From the NCBI RefSeq assembly GCF_900110895.1, contig NZ_FOIQ01000006.1, positions 1 to 64,000 on the forward strand: DNA of 64,000 nt. Direction: 5' to 3'. The translations under genes and the position numbers were made by a program. Of the stretch, positions 34,755 to 43,850 are shown piece after piece. Numbering within the stretch: position 1 is the first letter of the stretch; every line of letters begins with the position of its first letter. This DNA is from Prevotella aff. ruminicola Tc2-24. Its GTDB lineage: Bacteria; Bacteroidota; Bacteroidia; Bacteroidales; Bacteroidaceae. Below the pieces are notes generated by a model. It was given only the letters and a program-made list of their open reading frames with translations, searched no databases and was not told the origin of the DNA.

Positions 34755-36724
34755 TTCGCAATTTTCTTTACTACAAGCATGTTCTTGTTATGCTCAACCA
34801 CCTGATCAAAGAAAGCCTTCAAGTCCTGGTATTCTGTATTAGAATAGAACAACTTGTTAAGATTCATCTTATATTGCATCTGTACCACGTTATCATCAGA
34901 CACCGTCCCCATGATACGCACTGTCAGGCCGTCAGCCTTCAATATAATAGGCTTTGGTGCCTCTTCTACTTGATAGCCCTCCGGAAGGGTAATCATCGTA
35001 TTCATGGTCTCTGCTTGCTTGTAAGGGAACTCAACAGGCAGTTCACGTGTTTCATCCTTAAATGGTGTCTCCTTCATAGGAACAAGTATAAGAGGATTAA
35101 CATATATTCTGTCATCGGTAGCATCACACTGTTTCGTAAACTCCATTGTCTCCGAAACCCTTGGCGAGAAATCTGTTTTCCCATTCAACTGATAATTCTG
35201 AATGATGATATCCTGTCGCTCCTGTATATCTCCTATTACATCTGCGCTGTCCTTGGCTAGTCGCCATTTCTTTCGAAGAGCTGCAGCGGCCTCGTTTGCC
35301 AAGAGTGTTCGAGACTTACACGTCAGCAAACCATCAGCACCAAGAGTGGCTTGGATGGTGGTCGACTCCTGCCCCGAAGCATAGCTCCGAATATCGACCC
35401 ACGACCCTTGTCCACTTTTTGAAATGACACGAGCCCGGTCAACCAGCAAGTCCGCAGGTAGTACGTTGATATAACCGTCCTCAACGGAACCATCGAGATA
35501 AAGGTATGTCGAGTCTGTATCGTGAATTCCCACCACAAATGTTGTCAGATACTTCGAACTGGCATGTGACAATGGAAGAATTCCAGAACTTCTTTTACGC
35601 AACACCACAGGACAAGACTCAATTCCTGCATCCTGCAACATATTAATCAACAAGAAATTCATATCGGCATTAGAGCCCGTACCTTCTTTTAGTACCTTTG
35701 AGGTCGATTTACCCCAAAAAGCATAGTCGCCATTCCAACGAACTTTCTGCTTCAACAGTTTAAACACAGCGGTTATACGTTCTTTCTGATCGGGAATGGA
35801 CGCGATGCCCTGCGCAACAATCTCCGACTTGAACGGACTACTCTTCTTCAGTCTTCCTCCAAAATCTTCATCGCCAAGCAACGACTTGTCAATATCATCC
35901 CATGTAGAAGTGTAATTCTTGTAAAGTCGTCCAGGAACATTGATACCTCCCAACTCATGGGTCACCTTATTAGAATAGTCCCTCACGTTCCATACATAAT
36001 TATCTTTCTTCAGAGCTGGCAAACGACGGCCTTCAAAGGTTATCACATTGGTAACAATAGACTGTTCTCCCAGATTCAGGTTACCTGTCGTCTGTTTCTT
36101 CTCCACCTTGTTCACACCCGTCTCTTCAATATTGAAATTAAACCATTTCGGATAAGACAATTCATATCTGGTATATAGAACAGGAATATTACTTTGGGCA
36201 TACCAGTCACGGAGATCCCAGTAATAATCGCTCTCTATCCGATATTCATATTCTATCACCGTACCAACCTTCACCTGAGGCACACTGAATTTCATCACTT
36301 TCTCGTTTTTGTTAAGTCGTTCCTCATGAATCATAGAAGACTCCATTTTTGTCTTTACCAGTTTCCCGTCTTCCATATTATAAGCAATCGCCTTCAATCC
36401 TCTCACATTCTCACATGTCGTACGGTTCGATTCATTCTCACGGTACACGATACTCAAATCCGCTTCACCTTTCCCTTCTGGCTTCAATATCTTCAACCTG
36501 CGCTTCAACGAATAATATACTTTAAAGTCGTCAAGTACACCATAGTATACATCCAAGCTACGGTATAATTCCACAGCGTTGGCCTCCGTATCGCCATCGT
36601 ATACAGTCATCTTCAACTCTTCATCGGTTGGCTTGCCCCATTTCAGGTTCGGTTCCATAACCTGAGCCTGTACACCTACCATACACAAAAATGCAAAAAG
36701 TAAAACAATTCCTTTCTTCTTCAT
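34751..36724 (-). CDS. DUF3857 and transglutaminase-like domain protein, catalytic Cys missing
   Basis: A 657-residue exported protein (signal peptide 1-20) with the same layout as its downstream neighbour. At the position of the catalytic cysteine the sequence reads GTGSNADMNFLL, so Asn352 stands where Cys310 stands in GDCKGLS of the partner. It should not have transglutaminase or protease activity and may be a binding or regulatory partner. A -7 box TATCTTTG lies on its strand at 36758-36765 without a good -33. Such paired DUF3857 genes are common in Bacteroidales. Confidence 0.8.
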   Translation of the reverse strand: MKKKGIVLLFAFLCMVGVQAQVMEPNLKWGKPTDEELKMTVYDGDTEANAVELYRSLDVYYGVLDDFKVYYSLKRRLKILKPEGKGEADLSIVYRENESNRTTCENVRGLKAIAYNMEDGKLVKTKMESSMIHEERLNKNEKVMKFSVPQVKVGTVIEYEYRIESDYYWDLRDWYAQSNIPVLYTRYELSYPKWFNFNIEETGVNKVEKKQTTGNLNLGEQSIVTNVITFEGRRLPALKKDNYVWNVRDYSNKVTHELGGINVPGRLYKNYTSTWDDIDKSLLGDEDFGGRLKKSSPFKSEIVAQGIASIPDQKERITAVFKLLKQKVRWNGDYAFWGKSTSKVLKEGTGSNADMNFLLINMLQDAGIESCPVVLRKRSSGILPLSHASSKYLTTFVVGIHDTDSTYLYLDGSVEDGYINVLPADLLVDRARVISKSGQGSWVDIRSYASGQESTTIQATLGADGLLTCKSRTLLANEAAAALRKKWRLAKDSADVIGDIQERQDIIIQNYQLNGKTDFSPRVSETMEFTKQCDATDDRIYVNPLILVPMKETPFKDETRELPVEFPYKQAETMNTMITLPEGYQVEEAPKPIILKADGLTVRIMGTVSDDNVVQMQYKMNLNKLFYSNTEYQDLKAFFDQVVEHNKNMLVVKKIAK

Positions 36725-36808
36725 AAGTTTAATGTTTATTGAATGATTAATCTATTGCAAAGATACAACAATCTTTTGTAATTTCTTTCATCTAATTATA
36801 AAAAAACT

Positions 36809-38809
36809 TTAGATCTTCCATCTCACCTGCAGATCAAGATCTGTTATAGACGATGCGTCAATCTGCTGATAACCGCTACCTATCGCACAACGATCGAAAT
36901 AATCAGAAACACCAGCCTTTGCCGTCAGCATAATCTTTTTCCCTAATTGAACACGGAGCATTAGCCAATAACGGATACCTTCACCATCATATTGATACAT
37001 AGAATAGGTATAAAGCGGTCCTTGTTCGTAAAGATAGATACGCCTATCGTAACTGTCGGTATGGAAATAATCCAGTCCTGCATTTAGCCGCAGCCAGCGA
37101 TACCGATAGGAGATACTGCTGCTTAGCATGGCACCCCATTCTCTGTCATGGGGACAATAACACCCATCCAACTGAGTCAGACAGCTAAAATTCTCAGCAA
37201 ACGAATATTCGGCACTCACTCTACCGCGATGTTCCCATCGGTTTTCCAAGGCTGTATTCTCTTTACTATCCTGTTGACGTAACCTCAGACGATATCGGAC
37301 TCCGAATGTCCAGTCACGCTGTCGCCAAGTACCTTGTAACAGATGATCCCAAGTATAGGACGATTGTGACGCTCGATATCTCGCCCATGCGAAGTAGGCG
37401 ATGTCGCTATAAGCCGTCAACAAGCACACTGAAGTGGGCTGCCACGACACTCCCAAATAGACGCCACTCTCATTCTGCACCCGACCACCATCACTATAGC
37501 TCTGTGCTGTCGTCGATGTGTAGCGATAGGCATAGAACCGCTGCAAAGCCATCACACATAGTCTGTCGGACAGCTGTAGACTCATACTATTGATTGTCGC
37601 AAGATGGCCTTTTCTGTCTATGGCAGTCTCTCCTTGCAGAGCGACCTTACTACGTACGAACTGGTAGTCAAAGCTCATATTCAAGAGACTCCGTCCTTGC
37701 GGATAATGACGCCGGTAAAGCACAGATGTATCTGGGCACAACTCTCTGTCATATTTTAGAGCCAAGACATTAAGTCCTGCATGCAGACCATCATGGTCAT
37801 AGCGCAGACTTCCTCCAATAGCCAGCTGGTGCAGATTATGCTTTTTCCCCATCTCTTTCTCCGTACGATGATAGTCTGATGCCAGAATGGTGGCCACCGT
37901 GGAGTCTTTGTTCAAGGTAGCGTCTATAGGACGATACGACAGGAAGGCCATGGCCCGCAGATTGTCCGTCACACGAACCGTCGCTGCTGTTCCTTGAAGA
38001 TAGTTCCCTGATCGTGACGAGTGCGCTCTGACATTAGAAGTTGTCCGTCCCAGATTCTGTAGCATAGCCACTTTGCCGAGACCAAAGCTATTATTGATAA
38101 CCAGCCCCATACCCAGGGCTACCCGATAATTCCCGACAACCAACGACTCTACCCGTCCCCACTGTCTCACCTGCAGGAAAAGAGAGTAATAGTCATAGCC
38201 CAGTTTGTTCCTATCAGTAAAGAAAGGCTCTCCGGCATCCTGAGCTCCTACAACACCTATCTTAACGTTATCGCCATACGTAAACTGATAGCGCATCCAG
38301 TGTTTGTATGGATAGCCCAGATAACCATTACGATCGCCTTTTCGTTCGTAGAACGGTACACGGGCCAAGGTCGTCAACTCATGCTTCCCATATCTGGCAA
38401 TCCGATCTACACTTGGAAATCCAGGAGGTTTCTCTTCACCTATATATAAAAAACAAGTCAGTAAGCGACGCTGCCTGTAGTCGAGGGAGCGAATCATCAG
38501 CAACTCTCCCATCGACTCTATTCTACCATGACGATACCGATACTCCATGATTTCCTCGACCTGATGAGCAGAGAGGAAAGGCAGTTCCTCCAATTGCTCT
38601 CTCGTCACCATATTGATATCCAATGGCTGTTGCTCCAATTCGCAGAGGAGATCGTAAGTCGTCTCCCACGATGCGGACTCCATCTCATCGACCGTCAGCA
38701 CCTCATTCAGATACTGCTCCCACGGATGCTCCATTCCAGACTCCTGCCACCCCTGACCATGGACAGCCAGAGCAAACATAGAGAATGCCAACACGACTTG
38801 TGCTTTCAT
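36809..38809 (-). CDS. helix-hairpin-helix protein with outer-membrane beta-barrel
   Basis: A 666-residue exported protein. After a signal peptide (1-19) comes a ComEA-like pair of helix-hairpin-helix motifs (about 57-115: PLDINMVTREQLEELPFLS, then GRIESMGELLMI). The rest is an alternating aromatic/polar sequence typical of an outer-membrane barrel, ending in LDLQVRWKI. HhH motifs usually bind DNA backbone, so a DNA-uptake or DNA-binding surface role is conceivable, but family members are uncharacterised to my knowledge. A promoter-like pair lies at 38846-38879. Confidence 0.8.
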   Translation of the reverse strand: MKAQVVLAFSMFALAVHGQGWQESGMEHPWEQYLNEVLTVDEMESASWETTYDLLCELEQQPLDINMVTREQLEELPFLSAHQVEEIMEYRYRHGRIESMGELLMIRSLDYRQRRLLTCFLYIGEEKPPGFPSVDRIARYGKHELTTLARVPFYERKGDRNGYLGYPYKHWMRYQFTYGDNVKIGVVGAQDAGEPFFTDRNKLGYDYYSLFLQVRQWGRVESLVVGNYRVALGMGLVINNSFGLGKVAMLQNLGRTTSNVRAHSSRSGNYLQGTAATVRVTDNLRAMAFLSYRPIDATLNKDSTVATILASDYHRTEKEMGKKHNLHQLAIGGSLRYDHDGLHAGLNVLALKYDRELCPDTSVLYRRHYPQGRSLLNMSFDYQFVRSKVALQGETAIDRKGHLATINSMSLQLSDRLCVMALQRFYAYRYTSTTAQSYSDGGRVQNESGVYLGVSWQPTSVCLLTAYSDIAYFAWARYRASQSSYTWDHLLQGTWRQRDWTFGVRYRLRLRQQDSKENTALENRWEHRGRVSAEYSFAENFSCLTQLDGCYCPHDREWGAMLSSSISYRYRWLRLNAGLDYFHTDSYDRRIYLYEQGPLYTYSMYQYDGEGIRYWLMLRVQLGKKIMLTAKAGVSDYFDRCAIGSGYQQIDASSITDLDLQVRWKI

Positions 38810-38845
38810 ATACCATTAAATTTAAGTTTTCCTTCTTAGTTTTCG

Positions 38846-38879
38846 CAAAGGTAGTGTATTTTTCTGTAATTAATGCAAA
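38846..38879 (-). promoter_or_regulatory. promoter of the helix-hairpin-helix barrel gene
   Basis: On the minus strand TTTG (38876-38879), 22 bases, TACCTTTG (38846-38853). The spacer is slightly long. It fits a start site near 38839, about 30 bases before the ATG. Confidence 0.45.
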
Positions 38880-38927
38880 AACAGTGCTTTTTTCTTGCCT
38901 TACGTTCTGCTTTTCATACCTTTTTCG

Positions 38928-38935
38928 TACTTTTG
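38928..38935 (+). promoter_or_regulatory. -7 promoter box before the DUF4294 gene
   Basis: TACTTTTG at 38928-38935, with only a poor -33 (TTCTG, 38905-38909). The predicted start near 38942 would leave one or two bases before the ATG at 38944, a near-leaderless mRNA. Confidence 0.4.
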
Positions 38936-38943
38936 CACCCGTT

Positions 38944-39576
38944 ATGCGACAGATACTGACTCTCATCATACTCATCTCGCTGTGTCAAGTCATTCAAGCA
39001 CAAGAACAGCAATTGACTGCCGAACAGGTATTGGCAGAAATGGATTCCCCGACTTTCGTCCCGACGGTGAAGGTGGGGAAGGTACTCCATGAGGGCGATA
39101 GCATCCAATACATGGAGATGAACCATGTCTACGTCTATCCGCAGCTGACCTTCAAGAACAGGAAACAGGCCGACTCTTACATGCGACTGGTAAAAAATGT
39201 CAAGAAGGTTCTGCCTATTGCTAAGGAGGCACGACAGATGCTGATTGAGACCACGGAATTCCTGGAGACGTTACCCGACCAAAAGGCAAAAGACGAGCAT
39301 ATCAAACGTGTGGAAGATGATATCTTCCGTACATACAAGCCTAAGATGAAAAAGCTGACCTATTCACAGGGAAAACTTCTGATTAAACTGATTGACCGTG
39401 AATGCCACTCCTCATCATACGACATGATCAAGGCATTCATGGGACCTATCCGAGCTGGATTCTGGCAGGTCTTCGCATGGGGTTTCGGAGCCTCACTCAA
39501 GAAGGAATACGATGCAGAGGGTGTCGACCGTCTGACCGAGCGTGTCGTCCTGATGGTTGAAGCCGGACAGATCTGA
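38944..39576 (+). CDS. DUF4294 family exported protein
   Basis: A 210-residue protein with a signal peptide (MRQILTLIILISLCQVIQAQ) and the DUF4294 domain, known to me only from Bacteroidetes. Conserved-looking segments are YVYPQLTFKNRKQADSYMRL and GKLLIKLIDRECHSSSYDMI. Function is unknown; export suggests an envelope role. I place the start at 38944, where a proper signal peptide begins and a -7 promoter box precedes it. A longer frame to 38785 would run through that promoter and is rejected. It converges with the glutaminyl cyclase operon. Confidence 0.82.
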   Translation: MRQILTLIILISLCQVIQAQEQQLTAEQVLAEMDSPTFVPTVKVGKVLHEGDSIQYMEMNHVYVYPQLTFKNRKQADSYMRLVKNVKKVLPIAKEARQMLIETTEFLETLPDQKAKDEHIKRVEDDIFRTYKPKMKKLTYSQGKLLIKLIDRECHSSSYDMIKAFMGPIRAGFWQVFAWGFGASLKKEYDAEGVDRLTERVVLMVEAGQI

Positions 39577-39583
39577 AAAACGC

Positions 39584-40582
39584 TTACTCCGAGAAAAGAA
39601 CTTGTACGACTGTCTGTCCCACAGCCTGTAACGTATTCTTGTCGATATGATCCATATCGTCGTTAATAGTATGCCACGTAGGTCCGAAACTGCTTTGCTG
39701 ACAATCTGGATAATAGGGGATGATATCAATACAAGGAATACCCGCCTGCTTGTTCACTGGCAGATGATCGTCTGTAATGTAACCACCCATCTGATTGGGG
39801 AACACACTACCGAAGCCAACCACCTGAGCAGCACGCCACACCTTGTCAACAATACTTGATGCATACTGTACGGACATACCCTCCTTATAGAACTGAGCCC
39901 CTTCTCCTCCGACCATATCCAGAAGAATACCGAAGCGATAGCTCTTAGCAGTCTGACGTGGACAAACGCCCGCCCAATACTGTGCACCAAGAGCCCACGA
40001 ATTACCATCGTCCGGTATATTGCTCCATTGAGGCACCCCCCAATCTTCCGCATCAAAACAAACGAAGTCAACACCGAGTTTCAGACTGTCTTTCGCCAAC
40101 AGGCGTGCGATCTCAAGCATCACAGCCACACCGCTTGCCCCATCATTAGCCGCCAAAACCGGTTTCTGCCTATTAGCCTCATCAGGGTCATTATCGGCCC
40201 AAGGACGACTATCCCAGTGGGCACACAATAAGATTCTGTCTTTCTGATCAGGCAGATAGCTGGCTATGATATTCATGCTCTTCAGCGCAGTACCGTCGTA
40301 GCCTCTTAGTATCGCCTCCTGAGGGACAACACTCATACCGTATCCAGCAAACTGTCGGATAATCCATTGTCCACACTGATCGTGAGCCTCGCTATTCATT
40401 GTACGAGGACCGAAATCACACTGTCGCTGACAGAACAGAAAGGCACTATCAGCATTGAACACCGGACCGACAGGCTGCAATGCCGTCTGATCATCATTTG
40501 TCTGCTTACGCAAGTTTCCACATGCCATCACACCACAAACGATGACCATTGCACAGGCTATTCTCTGAATATTGTTTTTCAT
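39584..40582 (-). CDS. glutaminyl-peptide cyclotransferase (animal-type, M28 fold), lipoprotein
   Basis: A 332-residue enzyme of the M28/type II glutaminyl cyclase family. Related enzymes of Porphyromonas and Prevotella turn N-terminal glutamine, exposed after signal peptide cleavage, into pyroglutamate. It has a lipobox (VMACG, Cys21) and the metal/catalytic residues of the fold: His122-Asp124 in CAHWDSRP, Asp147 in ANDGASG, Glu179-Asp180 in FDAEDWG and a late His in PTWHTINDD. It should act in the periplasm. Its ATG shares a base with the stop of the upstream fusion peptidase (TAATG), so expression is coupled. Confidence 0.87.
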   Translation of the reverse strand: MKNNIQRIACAMVIVCGVMACGNLRKQTNDDQTALQPVGPVFNADSAFLFCQRQCDFGPRTMNSEAHDQCGQWIIRQFAGYGMSVVPQEAILRGYDGTALKSMNIIASYLPDQKDRILLCAHWDSRPWADNDPDEANRQKPVLAANDGASGVAVMLEIARLLAKDSLKLGVDFVCFDAEDWGVPQWSNIPDDGNSWALGAQYWAGVCPRQTAKSYRFGILLDMVGGEGAQFYKEGMSVQYASSIVDKVWRAAQVVGFGSVFPNQMGGYITDDHLPVNKQAGIPCIDIIPYYPDCQQSSFGPTWHTINDDMDHIDKNTLQAVGQTVVQVLFSE

Positions 40583-42297
40583 TACTTTTTTCCATTTTGA
40601 ACCATACTCATCACACGGAGGAAATTCCCTCCCCAGATTTTCTGGATATCTGATTCACTATAACGACGGGCCAACAGCTGACGAGTGAAACAGACCAGTT
40701 CCGACGAGTCGGCCAACCCGCAAACACCACCATCACCGTCGAAATCCGTACCGATGCCCACATGGTCGATACCCATGATCTTGATGGCATGCTCCAGATG
40801 ATCCAACACATCCATGATTGTAGCCTCACCGTCTTTTCTCAGGAAACCGCTGTAGATCGTTGTCTGCGCGACTCCACCCTTGGCGGCCAGTGCGCGCATC
40901 TGGTCATCTGTCAGATTACGAGGATGATCACAGAGCGCCCGACTGCTGCTGTGACTGCACACGACAGGCATACTACTCATCTCCAGCGCATCATAGAAGC
41001 TCTTCTCACCAGCATGACTCAAGTCCACCATGATACCCAGATGGTTCATCTCACGGATTACCTGTTCACCAAAACTGCTCACACCACCATGAGTATGACT
41101 ACTCTTAGAGGCAGAATCACAGATATCATTATCACCATTATGACAGAGTGTGATATAAACGATGCCACGCTCTGCAAAATGTTGGAGATTCTCCAGTCGC
41201 CCATCGATAGCGATACCGTTCTCGATACCCAGCATGATCGACTTCAAGCCCTGTCGTTTGTTCTCATAGAGATCTGCTGGGGTACGAGCGATACGGATAT
41301 ACCGACTATTCTGATCGACAATAGACTCTATCTCGTCAAAGATCTGATCAGCATAGGCAGTAGGATCAAACGTCGGCTGAGGCAGATAGGCCACCATAAT
41401 TGTAGCATCTTGCCGACCTTCCGTCATCTTATGCAGATCAACCAGGATTTTCGGATCACGATGATCAAAACGGATTCCCTGGGGGAAGAACATCGGTGTG
41501 TCACAGTGGGTGTCAAGTGTCAGCACACGATCATGTAACTGATGGGCCCTACGATATGCGACAGCCTTATCCACAAGCCATCGGAACAGGGGTAGTCCAT
41601 CCTGCAAGCATTCCGGATGCCACTGCACACCAATTATCGGTTTGTACTCACTGCTCTCCATCGCTTCCACGATACCATCAGACGATCTTGCCACCACATG
41701 GAACTTCTCACCGGGGTCTGTCACGGCCTGGTGATGGAAGGAGTTAACATGGAGAATGGATGTATTATATATCTGAGAGATAACTGATTCCTTCTCAAGG
41801 ACGACATTATGTGTAGGTTCCGAACGATCCGCATCCTGAGAATGTTTCAAGCCAGCCACATCACTGATATCCTGCGCCACCTTTCCACCAAGAGCCATCG
41901 CCAATGTCTGAATACCGCGACAGATTCCTATCATAGGTATCTGCCGGTTATAAGCCAGACGAGCCGTCATCAACTCCGGCAAGTCCCGTTCCTGATTGAT
42001 TCCATGGAGCCTGGGCGAAGGCTGTTCTCCAACCCATAACGGATTGATATCACCGCCACCGCTCAAAATCAGAGCATCAATACGTTCCAGGGTGTTGACG
42101 ATCGCATCTACATCGGCCACAGGAGGAATCACCACAGGTACCCCCCCTGCCGCCACGACCGACTGGTAATAGCCTTTCCCTAACTTACAGGTCAGATCTT
42201 CATAATTACCTGTGATGCCTATCAACGGTCGGTATTCCGCCTCGGGATACCTTGTATAGACACCATCCAGATGCGCCTGCAAGTCAAACTTTTCCAT
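40582..42297 (-). CDS. C26 gamma-glutamyl hydrolase-like / M19 membrane dipeptidase fusion
   Basis: A 571-residue two-domain enzyme. Residues about 20-250 form a class I glutamine amidotransferase-like hydrolase (PuuD type) with the nucleophile Cys126 in GICRGIQ and His227-Glu229 in VQWHPEC. Residues about 258-565 form a renal-dipeptidase-type M19 hydrolase with His264-Asp266 in DTHCDTP and further sites in LCHNGDNDICD and VDLSHAG. No signal peptide is seen. It could split gamma-glutamyl bonds and then the released dipeptide, for example from glutathione-like or murein-derived peptides. The Lrp gene precedes it by 2 bases. Confidence 0.85.
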   Translation of the reverse strand: MEKFDLQAHLDGVYTRYPEAEYRPLIGITGNYEDLTCKLGKGYYQSVVAAGGVPVVIPPVADVDAIVNTLERIDALILSGGGDINPLWVGEQPSPRLHGINQERDLPELMTARLAYNRQIPMIGICRGIQTLAMALGGKVAQDISDVAGLKHSQDADRSEPTHNVVLEKESVISQIYNTSILHVNSFHHQAVTDPGEKFHVVARSSDGIVEAMESSEYKPIIGVQWHPECLQDGLPLFRWLVDKAVAYRRAHQLHDRVLTLDTHCDTPMFFPQGIRFDHRDPKILVDLHKMTEGRQDATIMVAYLPQPTFDPTAYADQIFDEIESIVDQNSRYIRIARTPADLYENKRQGLKSIMLGIENGIAIDGRLENLQHFAERGIVYITLCHNGDNDICDSASKSSHTHGGVSSFGEQVIREMNHLGIMVDLSHAGEKSFYDALEMSSMPVVCSHSSSRALCDHPRNLTDDQMRALAAKGGVAQTTIYSGFLRKDGEATIMDVLDHLEHAIKIMGIDHVGIGTDFDGDGGVCGLADSSELVCFTRQLLARRYSESDIQKIWGGNFLRVMSMVQNGKK

Positions 42298-42299
42298 AG

Positions 42300-42773
42300 T
42301 TATTTCCGCTCCTCCTCTATACAGATAGGTATCTCACGCTTCAGACTCTGTTCCAAAGAAATCAGCGTCTCTGTTGCGACGACACCCTGGATGCTCTGGA
42401 GCTTACCGTTCAGCAGATCCATCAGTTGCTCATTGTCACGAGCATATAGTTTCACGAGCATGGTATAAGGGCCCGTTGTGAAATGACACTCCACCACCTC
42501 TGGTATGTGTCTCAGGCACTCAACCACATCCTTGTACATGGATCCCTTCTCCAGGTTTATACCCACATAAGTACAAGTGGAATAACCCAGACTCTTCGGA
42601 TTCACGTCGAAGCCACTGCCCGTAATGACATCCGCCTCAATCAGGTGCTGTACACGCTGGTGGATGGCGGCACGGGAGACATTACACTCAGCAGCAACAT
42701 CCTTAAACGGGATACGGGCATTCTTCGACAGAATGCTCAGAATCTTTTTGTCCAGAAGATCAATTTTTTCCAT
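42300..42773 (-). CDS. Lrp/AsnC family transcriptional regulator
   Basis: A 157-residue regulator with an N-terminal helix-turn-helix (LDKKILSILSKNARIPFKDVAAECNVSRAAIHQR) recognised in parts, and a C-terminal RAM ligand domain (about 70-150). Lrp-type proteins sense amino acids. Being first in the operon with a peptide hydrolase and glutaminyl cyclase, it probably controls them and itself in response to an amino acid. A -7 box TACTTTTG (42803-42810) on its strand has only a weak -33. Confidence 0.9.
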   Translation of the reverse strand: MEKIDLLDKKILSILSKNARIPFKDVAAECNVSRAAIHQRVQHLIEADVITGSGFDVNPKSLGYSTCTYVGINLEKGSMYKDVVECLRHIPEVVECHFTTGPYTMLVKLYARDNEQLMDLLNGKLQSIQGVVATETLISLEQSLKREIPICIEEERK

Positions 42774-42856
42774 TATTCCTATTTTATGTTACATATTGAT
42801 AGCAAAAGTACATAAATATATTGAATAATACAACTTTTTTATGGAAAAAATAAAAA

Positions 42857-42882
42857 AAGTGTGTCACTTTTGTGACACACTT
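42857..42882 (-). terminator. Rho-independent terminator of the FKBP operon
   Basis: A perfect 11-base-pair stem (AAGTGTGTCAC / GTGACACACTT) with a 4-base loop, followed on the minus strand by a T-run. It begins 2 bases after the stop of the last FKBP gene. Confidence 0.85.
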
Positions 42883-42884
42883 AC

Positions 42885-43850
42885 TTATTTCTTTGTCTTT
42901 TTCGATGACTTACCTTTCTTCGAGGCTGGTGCAGGATTCTCCGTCTCCGGTCTGCTAATACCCACCAGTTCCACGTCGAAGATCAAGGTACTATAAGGCT
43001 GAATCTGCCCAGCCTCACGGGCGCCATAGGCCAACTCATACGGGATGAAGAGTTGCCACTTCGAGCCAACAGGCATCATCGTCAGAGCCTCCGTCCATCC
43101 TTTGATCACCTGCTCGGGCGTAAACTCCGAAGGTTGGTCGCCATGCTTTGCCGACGCATCGAACACCGTACCATCGATCAGACGCCCCTCATAGTTCACA
43201 AGCACCTTATCCGTCCTCAGAGGTACCTCACCATCGCCCTGGACAAGCACCTTATACTGCAGTCCACTAGGCAGTGTGATCACACTGTCTTTCTTGGCAT
43301 TCTCGGCCAGGAACTGTTTGCCGGCCTCACGGTTCGGACCATAGAGACGTTCTTCCTTGGCAGTCTGGTCCTCTTTCTGCTTTTTCTGGAAATAAGCCTC
43401 AGCAGTCTCCATCGTAAACACGGTTGTATCACCGACCAAAGCATCTGTAAAACCACGATAGAGCAGCGCGCTCACGATTGAGTCGGGAGAGCCGTCAAAA
43501 CTCTTGATCATACCAGGAAGCATACGGGTCGACACCTGACGGGCGATATCCATACCAAGGGCATAGGCCTTCATCTTCGGATTCTCGTCTGCCTGTACCA
43601 TCTCCTTGAAGCCCTGTATGAAATCCGCCATATAGGCGGTGTCGACGCTCTGCTGCTGCAGGAAAGGTATCAGACCGTTGGTCAAGGAGATACCACCTGC
43701 ATAGCTGACAGAGTCAGAACTGTTGTTCAACTGTACAGCCTCAACGACAGGAGCCACAGGCTCCACACTCTTTTTCTTCTTTGCAGCCTCCGCTGTATAA
43801 ACAGAAGCACTCGCCACAAGGGCGAGTGCCATCAATATAGTCTTCTTCAT
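42885..43850 (-). CDS. FKBP-type peptidyl-prolyl isomerase, exported (third of three)
   Basis: A 321-residue isomerase with a cleavable signal peptide (1-22), an FKBP N-terminal dimerisation region (about 45-175) and an FKBP domain (about 195-300: LPSGLQYKVL, VNYEGRLIDGTVFD, VIKGWTEAL, FIPYELAYG). The C-terminus is a lysine/serine tail (KKGKSSKKTKK). It should help fold periplasmic proteins. Its ATG shares a base with the stop of the upstream FKBP lipoprotein (TAATG), and a terminator follows. Confidence 0.9.
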   Translation of the reverse strand: MKKTILMALALVASASVYTAEAAKKKKSVEPVAPVVEAVQLNNSSDSVSYAGGISLTNGLIPFLQQQSVDTAYMADFIQGFKEMVQADENPKMKAYALGMDIARQVSTRMLPGMIKSFDGSPDSIVSALLYRGFTDALVGDTTVFTMETAEAYFQKKQKEDQTAKEERLYGPNREAGKQFLAENAKKDSVITLPSGLQYKVLVQGDGEVPLRTDKVLVNYEGRLIDGTVFDASAKHGDQPSEFTPEQVIKGWTEALTMMPVGSKWQLFIPYELAYGAREAGQIQPYSTLIFDVELVGISRPETENPAPASKKGKSSKKTKK

